DNA of 50,555 bases from Geosporobacter subterraneus DSM 17957. Its GTDB lineage: Bacteria > Bacillota > Clostridia > Peptostreptococcales > Thermotaleaceae. The stretch is from the NCBI RefSeq assembly GCF_900142145.1, contig NZ_FQZV01000032.1:1-50555 (forward strand), in the 5' to 3' direction. The notes beneath the pieces are model-generated. The model was not told where the DNA came from and searched no databases. It saw only the letters and a list, made by a program, of their open reading frames with translations. Position numbers and translations under genes: made by a program. This document shows, piece after piece, positions 42,902 to 50,555 of the stretch (positions are counted from its first letter, which is position 1; every line of letters begins with the position of its first letter).

Positions 42902-43654
42902 CTATAAACCTGTCAAGTCCTTTACTACTACCGAAGCGATAATCAATCCTGCTACAGAGGGTACAAAAGCCACACTGCCAGGTATTTGATGTCTTACGGT
43001 GCAGGTTCGGTCCTTATTGGGACAAATACAATCGGTTTTGCAATCCGATGAGATCGCTTTTGGTTCGATGGGTTCTTCTTTAGAATATACTACCTTTAGC
43101 TTTTCTACCCCACGCTTGCGCAGCTCCTTGCGCATCACTTTGGCTAAGGGACAGATGGTAGTTTTGAAAATATCTGTCACTTCAAAACGGGTGGGGTCCA
43201 GCTTGTTGCCTGCACCCATACTGCTGATAATCGGAAGCTTCATCTTGCTGCAGCGTTCCACTAAATCCAGCTTTGCCGATACCATATCAATAGCATCTAC
43301 AACATAATCATAGTCGGCTGCTAACAGCTGTTCAGCGGTTTCAGCATTATAGAGCATTTTATAGGTTTCAACCTCAGCCCTTGGATTGATATCCAGCACC
43401 CTTGCCTTCATCATCTCTACCTTTGGTTTTCCAATCGTACTGCGCATGGCATGAATTTGTCTATTAATATTGGTCAAACATATATCATCATCATCTACTA
43501 AAACAAATTTTCCCACGCCTGATCTCGCTAAGCCTTCTACAGCATATGTTCCTACGCCGCCAATACCAAACACAGCTACTTTAGCATTTTTAAGCTTTTC
43601 AAGATTATCAGTACCGATGACTAGCTCTGTGCGGGAAAATGCATGCAATCCCAT
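42902..43654 (-). CDS. tcdA: tRNA threonylcarbamoyladenosine dehydratase
   Basis: A 250-residue cytosolic E1-like ATP-dependent enzyme that cyclises t6A to ct6A at position 37 of ANN-decoding tRNAs. The Rossmann motif VAVFGIGGVGTYAVEGLARS lies near residue 25, and LVDDDDICLTNINRQIHAMR and VDAIDMVSAKLDLVERC follow. The late DCICPNKDRTCTVRHQIPGS and PGSVAFVPSVAGLIIASVVV match the Clostridial type. AAAGGAGG precedes the ATG at 43654. Confidence 0.93.
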   Translation of the reverse strand: MGLHAFSRTELVIGTDNLEKLKNAKVAVFGIGGVGTYAVEGLARSGVGKFVLVDDDDICLTNINRQIHAMRSTIGKPKVEMMKARVLDINPRAEVETYKMLYNAETAEQLLAADYDYVVDAIDMVSAKLDLVERCSKMKLPIISSMGAGNKLDPTRFEVTDIFKTTICPLAKVMRKELRKRGVEKLKVVYSKEEPIEPKAISSDCKTDCICPNKDRTCTVRHQIPGSVAFVPSVAGLIIASVVVKDLTGL

Positions 43655-43743
43655 GTTTTTTCCTCCTTTGTTACTTTTCACTTGCATTCAATCGACTTCG
43701 TATACAAGAAATAATTATATCTATTTTTCACTTGAAAATCAAT

Positions 43744-44664
43744 CTATTTACTACAGGTTTTGCAAGGTTTCCTAACTTCTAATTCCCGTGTACAGGGATC
43801 AATATGAACAATAACATCCTTAATATTCTCAATATTGGTTTTAACCAACTCTTCTACTTCTTCTCCAATATTATGTCCTTTATAAACAGAAATATGGGGA
43901 TCCACACAGATTTTCACGTCTACATATGCCTTTGACCCATGTTTTCTACCTCTTATTTCCGTAACGCATCCGATGCCATCAATATCTTTGATCTTATTGT
44001 AGATGACATTCATGTGTTCCTCGTCCAATGCACCATCCATCAGTTCATCAATGCCTGTCAACAGAAGCTCTATCCCAATCTTGGCTACAATCAGGGAAAC
44101 CACTGCTCCTGCCAGCGGATCTAGGAATACATATCCCATGCGGGCTCCAAGGATTCCCAGCAGGGCAGCTACAGAGGATAGTGCATCGGAACGGTGATGC
44201 CAGGCATCTCCCATCATGGCATTGCTGTTTAAGGTCTTTGCAGCGGCAGCGGTAATACGGAACTGATACTCTTTGATTGCGATGGATATAGCGGCAATAA
44301 AGGCAGTATAAAGCTCTGGTACGATAAAATTACCTCTAATCATAATCCTAAAGGACTCATATCCAATCTTAAGCCCTGTAAAGGTTAAGGCCATAGCCAG
44401 CAGAAATCCCGCAATGGACTCAGCCTTCTCATGACCGTATTGATGCTTTTCATCCTTTGGCTTTGATGCTAACAGCATCCCTAAGATCACTCCAGCGGAA
44501 GTAATAATATCTGAAGCAGAATGAAGACCATCAGCTATGGTAGCCGTACTATTCCCTAAGTAGCCCGCCCCAACCTTCAGAATCGTCAACATTACGTTCA
44601 GAATAATGGTGATCATGATGATTCTATTTCCAAGCCTTAAACGCTCTTTCTCGTCGATTATCAT
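43744..44664 (-). CDS. Cation diffusion facilitator (CDF) metal exporter
   Basis: A 306-residue inner-membrane divalent metal/proton antiporter. Six hydrophobic helices (about 12-210) include the metal-site helix TIADGLHSASDIITSAGVIL and DAWHHRSDALSSVAALLGIL, with the paired Asp and His residues. A cytosolic ferredoxin-like domain ends in CTRELEVRKPCKTCSK. Substrates are usually Zn, Mn or Fe. GAGGAG precedes the ATG. Two palindromic TTATCAATTGATA sites lie upstream and suggest metal- or effector-responsive control. Confidence 0.92.
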   Translation of the reverse strand: MIIDEKERLRLGNRIIMITIILNVMLTILKVGAGYLGNSTATIADGLHSASDIITSAGVILGMLLASKPKDEKHQYGHEKAESIAGFLLAMALTFTGLKIGYESFRIMIRGNFIVPELYTAFIAAISIAIKEYQFRITAAAAKTLNSNAMMGDAWHHRSDALSSVAALLGILGARMGYVFLDPLAGAVVSLIVAKIGIELLLTGIDELMDGALDEEHMNVIYNKIKDIDGIGCVTEIRGRKHGSKAYVDVKICVDPHISVYKGHNIGEEVEELVKTNIENIKDVIVHIDPCTRELEVRKPCKTCSK

Positions 44665-44682
44665 AAAAATGTCAGCTCCTCA

Positions 44683-44793
44683 TTATCAATTGATATAATA
44701 TATACCATTATATTCGTTTTGCAAACATTTGCAACCCTCAATTTTTAAATATTTATATATATTTTCTTTATGGGATATGTTATCAATTGATAA
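44683..44793 (-). promoter_or_regulatory. Promoter and two palindromic operators of the CDF gene
   Basis: Minus-strand -35 TTGCAA (44729-44734) and -10 TATAAT (44707-44712) are 16 bases apart. TTATCAATTGATA at 44683-44695 lies between the -10 and the ribosome site. TTATCAATTGATAA at 44780-44793 lies about 45 bases upstream of the -35. The identical 12-bp palindrome TATCAATTGATA in both is the likely regulator site; the regulator is not in view. Confidence 0.75.
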
Positions 44794-44842
44794 TATCTAT
44801 ACGCTTACTCTCAATACCATTTGATTTCTATTATCAGATCAG

Positions 44843-44868
44843 AAAAAAAACAGGCTATTGGCCTGTTT
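44843..44868 (-). terminator. Terminator of the molybdopterin oxidoreductase gene
   Basis: AACAGGC / GCCTGTT with a five-base loop then a run of T on the minus strand; it overlaps the stop codon. Confidence 0.85.
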
Positions 44869-46852
44869 CCCGTTGAATATTGCAGAAGCAATCATAATAG
44901 GCTGCCTGCTCTCCCATATCTGAGATGAGGGCTTCTGTCAGAAAGTTGACCGAACCGCTTTGGTGCCACCAACCTTCATAAATCATCAATAAATCTCTTC
45001 CGACATGATCATCAACCGCCACTTTTACAAGTAAACTTCCTTGCTTAGAATTGACTCGCGCCAGATCATCCTGTGCCAGTCCGTACTGATCTGCCGTAAT
45101 GCTATGGATATATACAACAGGGATCTCTTTGGTAAATGCAAAATGCTGTGAGTGAAGAGAGTCCTTTGGATGGGGGGTTATCAACCGCAGAGGATATTGG
45201 ATTTCTCCTTCTAAAGGTGGACTATATTGAGGTAGTGGACAAAGCCCCTCTTCCTCCGCCCGTTTTGAGTATAGCTCGTATTTTCCTGAAGGCGTTGTGA
45301 AGTTTCTATCTTCCCAGGCGATTTCCCGTTTTTCTACAGTGAAAAAGTTATTTTTTAAATCCTCAAAGGTTAGATGGAAAGCTTCTTCTAAAGGCTTAAC
45401 TGCTCTTTTTAAAAACTCTTCCTTTTCAATGTCCGGATACTGGCTTAGGTTCATCTTTTTTGCCAGGGCTCTAAAAAATTCGTATTCACCAATAATACCA
45501 TTTCTTGGCTCTACCACTTTTTCAGAGTAATTTAAATAGGGCGAGAACATAGAGGATAACAGCAGGTCTTCTTCTTCCATGATATGGGTGCAGGGTATGA
45601 TGAGATCTGCACGTTTTGCAGTATCAGTCATAAATAAATCAAATACCACCTTGTATTCTATTTTTTCAAAAGCACGAATGGTTTTCTCTAGATTTGGTCC
45701 TTGTACCAACGGGTTTGACTTTGTCACAAACACCGCCTTTATCGGAGGATTATTCTCCTTTTCCAGATATTCTCCCAGAAAGGTTCTGCTAAAGCTCCTA
45801 TGATTCTCCACAGCTGAGGCGCTTTTAGACACCTCACCGTCAATATATTCAGCGATCAGGCGATTGCCGTAGTTGACACCTCCGCCTGAAATACCAATAT
45901 TCCCAGTGATAGCACCTAAAGCATCAATACAGCGAATCGTACTTCCTCCATTACTATAGCGCTGCAGTCCATAGCCTAAGATGATGCAGGCAGGCTGATC
46001 CTTCCCATAATCTTCTGCCAGTTGACGAATGGTATCTGCATCAATGCCGGTGACAGCCGCAGCTTTCTCCAGAGTGAAAGTTTTCACATAAGTCTCATAG
46101 TCTTCAAAGCCGACTACATGATTTTGTATAAATTGCTGGTTTATCATACCGCTTACAATCAAATGATGGGCCATTCCCAGTGCAAGGGCGCCATCGGTCC
46201 CTGGCTTGATAGCGATGTGCTCAGAAGCAATCTGGGCTGACTTTGTTTTGATCGGGTCTATCAAAATAATTTTTGTCCCTTGCTGCTTTGCCTGAGTTAA
46301 ATACTCCATTAAATGAAGATTTGTATTGTATGGATTTCTTCCCCACAGCAGGATAGTCTTTGCATTCAAATGATCTTTTGGATGATGTCCACGGCTTTCT
46401 CCGAAATCATACTTTTGCGCAGCGATCCCGGCTCCCCAGCACAAGCTTCCTCTTGGTACCGTAACGCCTCCATAATAGTTAAAGAACATTTTGTCTGCCA
46501 TCTTACTTAAACCGCAATAGCCGGAATCATAATAATGAAGCACTGCCAAGGTCCCATATTGTGACTTTATATCATTTAGTTTTTCGCTGACCTCTTCTAA
46601 GGCATCCTCCCAGCTGATCTCCTGCCAGCCTGTCACTGTTTTTTTCAGAGGACATAGCAGCCTATCGGGGTGATACATTCTTTCCAAATGAGCAGCGCCC
46701 TTTTTACATATGTATCCCTTGGTCAAGGGATGATCTTTTTTTCCTTCAATGCCAAGAACCTTTCCATCGGCAACTTCTGCAGTCAATGTACATCCGTCAA
46801 AGCAATCTAATGGGCATGCAAATTGAATTTTTTTATTATCCACACTTATCAT
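44855..46852 (-). CDS. Molybdopterin-dependent oxidoreductase
   Basis: A 665-residue bis-MGD enzyme. The N-terminal [4Fe-4S] motif is CPLDCFDGC (Cys13, 17, 21) with a fourth Cys in GYICKKGAAHLERMYHPDRL. LCWGAGIAAQKYDFGES places a candidate Mo-ligand region near residue 140. The central domains (KTILLWGRNPYNTNLHLMEY, KAVFVTKSNPLVQGPNLEKT) and the C-terminal barrel (YPLRLITPHPKDSLHSQHFA) are complete. No signal peptide or Tat motif is present, so it is cytosolic. No electron-transfer subunit is adjacent. Substrate unknown. Confidence 0.92.
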   Translation of the reverse strand: MISVDNKKIQFACPLDCFDGCTLTAEVADGKVLGIEGKKDHPLTKGYICKKGAAHLERMYHPDRLLCPLKKTVTGWQEISWEDALEEVSEKLNDIKSQYGTLAVLHYYDSGYCGLSKMADKMFFNYYGGVTVPRGSLCWGAGIAAQKYDFGESRGHHPKDHLNAKTILLWGRNPYNTNLHLMEYLTQAKQQGTKIILIDPIKTKSAQIASEHIAIKPGTDGALALGMAHHLIVSGMINQQFIQNHVVGFEDYETYVKTFTLEKAAAVTGIDADTIRQLAEDYGKDQPACIILGYGLQRYSNGGSTIRCIDALGAITGNIGISGGGVNYGNRLIAEYIDGEVSKSASAVENHRSFSRTFLGEYLEKENNPPIKAVFVTKSNPLVQGPNLEKTIRAFEKIEYKVVFDLFMTDTAKRADLIIPCTHIMEEEDLLLSSMFSPYLNYSEKVVEPRNGIIGEYEFFRALAKKMNLSQYPDIEKEEFLKRAVKPLEEAFHLTFEDLKNNFFTVEKREIAWEDRNFTTPSGKYELYSKRAEEEGLCPLPQYSPPLEGEIQYPLRLITPHPKDSLHSQHFAFTKEIPVVYIHSITADQYGLAQDDLARVNSKQGSLLVKVAVDDHVGRDLLMIYEGWWHQSGSVNFLTEALISDMGEQAAYYDCFCNIQRETGQ

Positions 46853-46898
46853 CCTTCCCTTGGCTCCATTAAAAATGAGCTAAAGGCTCTCCCCTAAC

Positions 46899-47477
46899 TC
46901 ACTTTATTATTTGTATATTGGATTTTCTCTCCCTCCATAGTTCCGCTGTCATCCGTTCTAGCCTTTGTTTTTGGATGTTGATCTGATCCCAATCCTTAAC
47001 AAACCCCAGCAGCTTTTTTTGGTCCTCTTCCAATATTCCTTCCTTCAGGCTTTCATATCCAGTAAAGTAAAGGTCCATCAACTGCATCATCTTGTCATGA
47101 ACCCGTTTTACATCTTCTTTAACAGCAGGCTCCTGGTACCCATATACCTTAATCATTTCCTTCTTTGCCTTCATGCTGGCATGCTGCAGCTCGCTAATTT
47201 TTGACAAAATCTCTCCCTTGATCTCCTCTATCTTTTCTATTTCATTGCTAGACTCTAAGAGGTTCATATTGGTATAGATTTCTCCCTGAAGGGCTTCTGC
47301 CCTCTTTAAAAATTGATGATAGCTGTACTGCTGGGGATTGAAATACTTGTAATAATCATCTTGAGCTATACAAACACTATACAGAATATAAGATAAGACA
47401 ATCAATCCTAAGGTAATCCAGAGGACAGAATATATAATTGATCGCTTATGAAATTTGATGACTGCCAAATCTAACAA
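46899..47477 (-). CDS. Membrane-anchored coiled-coil protein
   Basis: A 192-residue protein with one transmembrane helix (about residues 13-36, IIYSVLWITLGLIVLSYILY). It is followed by a long charged helical region that resembles a four-helix-bundle sensor (SSNEIEKIEEIKGEILSKIS, KRVHDKMMQLMDLYFTGYES). No catalytic domain follows. The start is TTG with GGGGG 7 bases upstream. It lies 29 bases after the MarR-like gene on the same strand and may be in its operon. Function unknown. Confidence 0.65.
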   Translation of the reverse strand: MLDLAVIKFHKRSIIYSVLWITLGLIVLSYILYSVCIAQDDYYKYFNPQQYSYHQFLKRAEALQGEIYTNMNLLESSNEIEKIEEIKGEILSKISELQHASMKAKKEMIKVYGYQEPAVKEDVKRVHDKMMQLMDLYFTGYESLKEGILEEDQKKLLGFVKDWDQINIQKQRLERMTAELWRERKSNIQIIK

Positions 47478-47506
47478 GTTATGACCCCCATAGTGAATTG
47501 CCCAAT

Positions 47507-48037
47507 TTATTTAGACTCTGCTTCCAACTGCTGACTGGAGCTCTCCAAGTACTTCATATATGCTGCGTCCAGCACTTCCTCTGACAAAAACAGGATCAAC
47601 TCTTGAAGTTTTTTTTGATCATGTTCTTCTAACTTATGGAAGGCTTTCATCAAACGAAATACTTCAGATTTTTCAAAATCTGATTTCATTGCATTTCTTT
47701 GCTGTATGCCTAACTCTGTTATATATACCCTTGTAATTCTGCCATCCCGAATGTCTTTTTCCTTGGTGATCAAACCTTTTTTTACCATGCGGTTTACAAT
47801 ATCATGGGTTGTAGATAGATTCCAAAGCCCCCGGGCTGCCAGTTCTGACAGCTTCATGCCATCCTCGAGATAAAGAATCCAGAGAACATGCTGATGAGCG
47901 TTGGTTAAATCATACTGCTGGGCCTGAATATCCCATTCTCTTTCCATTGATTTATACAAGCCCTTCAGGATATGTACAAATCTGTGATTTTCAACAATAT
48001 TTTTTTTGTTCAATGTATACACCGCCGCATCTGTCAC
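47507..48037 (-). CDS. MarR-family regulator, Hpr/ScoC-like
   Basis: A 176-residue winged-helix regulator: LTNAHQHVLWILYLEDGMKL, SELAARGLWNLSTTHDIVNR and MVKKGLITKEKDIRDGRITR form the recognition helix and wing. The spacing and sequence recall Bacillus Hpr/ScoC, which represses proteases and sporulation genes. The start is uncertain: GTG at 48037 has no clear ribosome site, while a TTG ten codons on has GGCGG nearby. It may share a transcript with the membrane coiled-coil gene. Confidence 0.85.
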   Translation of the reverse strand: MTDAAVYTLNKKNIVENHRFVHILKGLYKSMEREWDIQAQQYDLTNAHQHVLWILYLEDGMKLSELAARGLWNLSTTHDIVNRMVKKGLITKEKDIRDGRITRVYITELGIQQRNAMKSDFEKSEVFRLMKAFHKLEEHDQKKLQELILFLSEEVLDAAYMKYLESSSQQLEAESK

Positions 48038-48109
48038 ATTTATTATTGCTTTAAAATCCTATTACTCATTATATATCCTTTTTGAGCTTTAATACAATAT
48101 GGTACAACT

Positions 48110-48295
48110 TTAATTAAGCTGTCTACACCCTTGTAAAAACTTCAGTTTTCGGTCAACCAGCTCGCAATACTGTGTCTGGGTGATTTTCCCCACCCTCAGA
48201 AGACTTTCCGCAAAGACAACAAAATCACTAACCAGTTTTTCCAGCGCTGCTTGGTTAATCTCCTGACGACTTGCCTTTTTCTCTATTTCTAACAT
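48110..48295 (-). CDS. 61-residue helical protein, paralogue of 16383-16520
   Basis: The frame MLEIEKKASRQEINQAALEK continues through LVSDFVVFAESLLRVGKITQ and TQYCELVDRKLKFLQGCRQL. The core LLRVGKITQTQY matches LLDEGKITEDQY of the 45-residue protein at 16.4 kb, with a 15-residue N-terminal extension here. GGGGGGATG precedes the ATG. It stands divergent to the ABC ATPase gene across 248 bases, just as its paralogue stands to the substrate-binding protein gene across 249. Function unknown. Confidence 0.75.
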   Translation of the reverse strand: MLEIEKKASRQEINQAALEKLVSDFVVFAESLLRVGKITQTQYCELVDRKLKFLQGCRQLN

Positions 48296-48543
48296 GAGAA
48301 CATCCCCCCTGTTTTCATCTTATACTATTTCTTACATATATGGGAATATTCCTGCAATCGAAATAAATTTTTTATAGAAATTTTTAAATTTTCTGCAATG
48401 AGCTCAAACTTATTTTCCGTATTATGGATAGCAATAATCCTCATGCTGTTCCACCCTATTTCAACTGCTCCAATCAAGCACAGATTTTCTTTTATGGAAT
48501 ACTATGTAACTATATTGAACCTACAACGTAGGAGGGATAAGCT

Positions 48544-49323
48544 ATGACAGTTGAAAAGGTTGTAGAGATTGAAAATGTGTCTATGAACTATCATACTTTG
48601 GATGGTGAAACATTAGCAATCAAGGATTTATCCTTTAATGTATATAAGGGGGAAATTGTGATTATTGTTGGTCCCAGCGGCTGCGGAAAATCCACTGCTC
48701 TATCTATCATATCCGGGCTTATCAAGCCCTCATCGGGTAAGGTAGTGGTGAACGGAAAAGCAGTAGTGGAGCCGAGTAAATCCATTGGTTATATGTTTCA
48801 AAAGGATCACCTCTTTGAATGGCGTACTATTCTAAACAATGTTTTGATCGGTGTTGAAATTCAAAATAAACTAACAAATGAAATGAAAGAAAAAGCAGAG
48901 CGGCTGTTAGAGCTTTATGGATTGGGAGAATTCAAGCATTATTATCCCAGTCAGTTGTCAGGGGGCATGCGCCAACGGGTGGCGCTGATTAGAACACTGG
49001 CGATCGAGCCGGATCTATTACTCCTTGATGAACCCTTTACCGCCCTGGACTACCAAACCAAGCTGGCTGTCGCCGACGAAATCGGCCGGATACTAAAAAA
49101 GGAGGGCAAAACAGCCATTATGGTTACCCACGATATATCGGAGGCCATTTCCATGGGCGACCGTGTAATCGTGTTGAGTAAAAGACCGTCAACAATAAAA
49201 AGCATTCATGAAATCAAACTGACCCTAGATGTAGAACGAACACCCCTAGCCTCTAGGGAAGCTCCTGAATTCAGACATTATTTCAATACAATATGGAAGG
49301 AGCTTGATGTTCATGTTAAATAA
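48544..49323 (+). CDS. ABC transporter ATP-binding protein (SsuB/TauB/NrtD type)
   Basis: A 259-residue importer ATPase on the inner face of the membrane. Walker A GPSGCGKSTALS is near residue 43, the Q-loop in MFQKDHLFEWRTILNNVLIG, the signature LSGGMRQRVALIRTLAIEPD and Walker B LLLLDEPFTALDYQTK. The switch His is in MVTHDISEA. These fit nitrate/sulfonate/taurine/pyrimidine-type importers. AGGAGGG lies 6 bases before the ATG. The permease start overlaps its 3' end, so they are coupled. Confidence 0.95.
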   Translation: MTVEKVVEIENVSMNYHTLDGETLAIKDLSFNVYKGEIVIIVGPSGCGKSTALSIISGLIKPSSGKVVVNGKAVVEPSKSIGYMFQKDHLFEWRTILNNVLIGVEIQNKLTNEMKEKAERLLELYGLGEFKHYYPSQLSGGMRQRVALIRTLAIEPDLLLLDEPFTALDYQTKLAVADEIGRILKKEGKTAIMVTHDISEAISMGDRVIVLSKRPSTIKSIHEIKLTLDVERTPLASREAPEFRHYFNTIWKELDVHVK

Positions 49324-50152
49324 TCAAAAATGTGTGAACGATCTGAAAGCAAAATATCCTGATGTATCAGAAGAGCATCGAGAATTTCTGTGTAAAGTAA
49401 AAAAAAGAAAACGGGCCATTATCATAACGCAAGTTTCATTACTGGTAGTTTTTTTTGTGCTTTGGGAGCTCGCAGCCAGAACAAAGCTTATTGATACTTT
49501 CCTTACCAGCTACCCCTCTCAAATGTGGAATCTATTTTTGAGATTAATGGAAGACGGGTCCCTTTACCGACACGTGGGAATCAGTACTTTTGAAACGGTG
49601 GTTGGTTTTGTAGCGGGTACCCTGCTGGGAACCTTAGTAGCCATTTTTCTATGGTGGTCAGATTTTATCTCAGAGGTATTAGACCCCTATTTGGTGGTTT
49701 TAAATGCATTGCCAAAAACAGCCCTTGCTCCGGTCATCATCCTATGGGCAGGAGCCGGCATCACAGGGATTATCGTTACAGCTATGGCCGTATCCATTGT
49801 CGTGACGATTCTTGGCGTTTATGGGGGATTCAAAGAGGTTGATAGCGATAAGATAAAAATGCTGCAAACCTTTGGTGCCACAAGATTACAGATACTACAA
49901 AAGGTCATCATTCCAGCTAGTATTCCGACCATTGTTAGTGCTGTAAAGATCAATGTAGGACTCTCTTGGGTTGGGGTTATCGTTGGAGAGCTGATGGTGT
50001 CCAGAGCTGGCATCGGATACTTAATCGTCTACGGCAGTCAGGTATTTAGACTGGATTTAGTTATGACCAGTGTATTTATCTTAGCAATCTTAGCTACGAT
50101 CATGTACCAAGGGGTCGCTTATTTAGAGAAGAAATTAATGAAATGGAGATAG
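49307..50152 (+). CDS. ABC transporter permease (SsuC/TauC type)
   Basis: A 281-residue inner-membrane subunit with about six helices. The coupling motif region QTFGATRLQILQKVIIPASI is the EAA loop that contacts the ATPase. IDTFLTSYPSQMWNLFLRLM is typical of this importer class. The start overlaps the ATPase gene by 17 bases; AAGGAG is 4 bases before the ATG at 49307, and another ATG at 49313 is equally possible. No substrate-binding protein gene follows: a hairpin and an IS66 element come next. Confidence 0.93.
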   Translation: MFMLNNQKCVNDLKAKYPDVSEEHREFLCKVKKRKRAIIITQVSLLVVFFVLWELAARTKLIDTFLTSYPSQMWNLFLRLMEDGSLYRHVGISTFETVVGFVAGTLLGTLVAIFLWWSDFISEVLDPYLVVLNALPKTALAPVIILWAGAGITGIIVTAMAVSIVVTILGVYGGFKEVDSDKIKMLQTFGATRLQILQKVIIPASIPTIVSAVKINVGLSWVGVIVGELMVSRAGIGYLIVYGSQVFRLDLVMTSVFILAILATIMYQGVAYLEKKLMKWR

Positions 50153-50153
50153 A

Positions 50154-50186
50154 AATAGGCTGCTTTTTCAAGCAGCCTATCTAATC
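50154..50186 (+). terminator. Hairpin after the ABC permease
   Basis: ATAGGCTGCTT / AAGCAGCCTAT with a short loop; T run weak (CTAATCATTTT). Confidence 0.7.
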
Positions 50187-50193
50187 ATTTTAA

Positions 50194-50555
50194 GTAAACA
50201 ATATTCATAGGAGTGAATTTATGCGTGATGGTCAAATACAGACCACATAGATTTCATCTTGATTGCATGAGATAATACACCAAAGATATAAATCGGAGGT
50301 GTTTTTCTTTTATGAAACTAAATGAAAACAGAGAAATTTGGATTAATCGTGTAAAGGACTTTAGGGCCAGTAATCTTACTCAGAAAGCCTGGTGTGAGAA
50401 AAATAGCGTTAAGGTCAGTGCCCTCAGGTATTGGCTAAGAAACCGTGATGAACCATCCAGTATTGATTCAGGCAATTCCTATTCTCCTGGATTTGAATTT
50501 GCAACGGTTTCAATTTCTCGTGATTTTTCTCCAGCAATAGTACTTGAAATTAATG
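50194..50555 (+). mobile_element. Left end of an IS66-family insertion sequence (continues past window)
   Basis: The proposed end begins at GTAAACAATATTCATAGG, in line with the GTAA start usual for IS66 termini (from memory). The first IS gene follows at 50312. The outer boundary is inferred because the right end is outside the window. Confidence 0.65.
50312..50555 (+). CDS. IS66-family accessory protein TnpA (partial)
   Basis: The first 81 residues of the small first orf of an IS66 element. MKLNENREIWINRVKDFRAS, LTQKAWCEKNSVKVSALRYW and the following serine-rich linker match IS66 TnpA, a helix-turn-helix protein required for transposition with TnpB and TnpC. GGAGG precedes the ATG. The gene is cut by the right edge. 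Confidence 0.9.
   Translation, partial: MKLNENREIWINRVKDFRASNLTQKAWCEKNSVKVSALRYWLRNRDEPSSIDSGNSYSPGFEFATVSISRDFSPAIVLEIN

Noticed and set aside
44028-44255. Open frames antisense to the CDF gene
   Set aside because: Shadows of a well-supported transporter gene with no ribosome sites.
50221-50250. Nine-residue frame ahead of the IS66 TnpA gene
   Set aside because: It has a ribosome site but is too short to support as a gene; it may be a leader within the IS end.
1-50555. CRISPR array, prophage or rRNA operon
   Set aside because: No regularly spaced repeats, phage structural genes or rRNA sequence were seen on either strand.

Overview
The window is a chromosomal segment of a low-GC, spore-forming, anaerobic Firmicute. 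Protein styles and gene neighbourhoods point to Clostridia, and an Alkaliphilus-like genome is my best guess (inference, no search was run). The supporting evidence is an alpha/beta SASP, a SleB-YpeB germination pair, a PdaB-like deacetylase, T-box leaders, an A-type flavoprotein, a molybdopterin oxidoreductase and strong AGGAGG ribosome sites with frequent TTG and GTG starts. Most of it is ordinary housekeeping and accessory DNA, with several decayed genes and repeats.

Layout. 1-7.6 kb: the 5' part of a sodium:neurotransmitter-type symporter behind a T-box, two polysaccharide deacetylases flanking a short Na/Pi symporter, an iron-sulfur protein, a SASP, a DUF4364 protein and a YVTN beta-propeller protein. 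7.6-15.8 kb (mostly minus strand): repeats, folC, a T-box operon holding a 74-residue membrane protein and valS, pgsA, a PRC-barrel protein, a membrane protein with a cytosolic repeat-like tail and a flavin reductase pair. 15.9-17.8 kb: a small membrane protein, a 45-residue protein and a lone ABC substrate-binding lipoprotein. 17.8-21.9 kb: the fructose operon fruR-fruK-IIA-IIBC-ptsH with a consensus promoter and three repeated operators. 21.9-29.7 kb: a 5'-truncated DUF4179-like gene, pepT, an MBL hydrolase, an ArsB/NhaD-type permease, a second DeoR regulator and a HAD phosphatase. 29.7-32.6 kb: a decayed zone with a 120-bp repeat, an oxidoreductase, a deoC remnant, a frameshifted restriction-modification remnant and a tRNA-Gly. 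32.8-35.3 kb: a DUF378 protein and an encapsulin nanocompartment with ferritin-like cargo and a divergent XRE regulator. 35.4-43.7 kb: a soluble chemoreceptor-like protein, an MFS transporter, ypeB and sleB, a flavodiiron protein lacking its metal site, small proteins, a secreted peptidoglycan-binding protein and tcdA. 43.7-50.6 kb: a CDF metal exporter with palindromic operators, a molybdopterin oxidoreductase, a MarR/Hpr-like regulator, a 61-residue protein, ABC ATPase and permease genes, and the start of an IS66 element at the right edge.

How the parts work together. The fru operon encodes uptake and phosphorylation of fructose plus its own repressor and HPr. SleB and YpeB form a spore germination unit. 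The encapsulin shell and cargo form an iron-storage compartment. The substrate-binding protein at 16.8 kb and the ATPase/permease at 48.5 kb may belong to one importer family, because each is divergent from a paralogous small protein across an almost identical 248-249 bp gap. That pairing is the least explained arrangement here. The flavodiiron protein with a clean in-frame loss of its metal ligands is the most surprising single gene.
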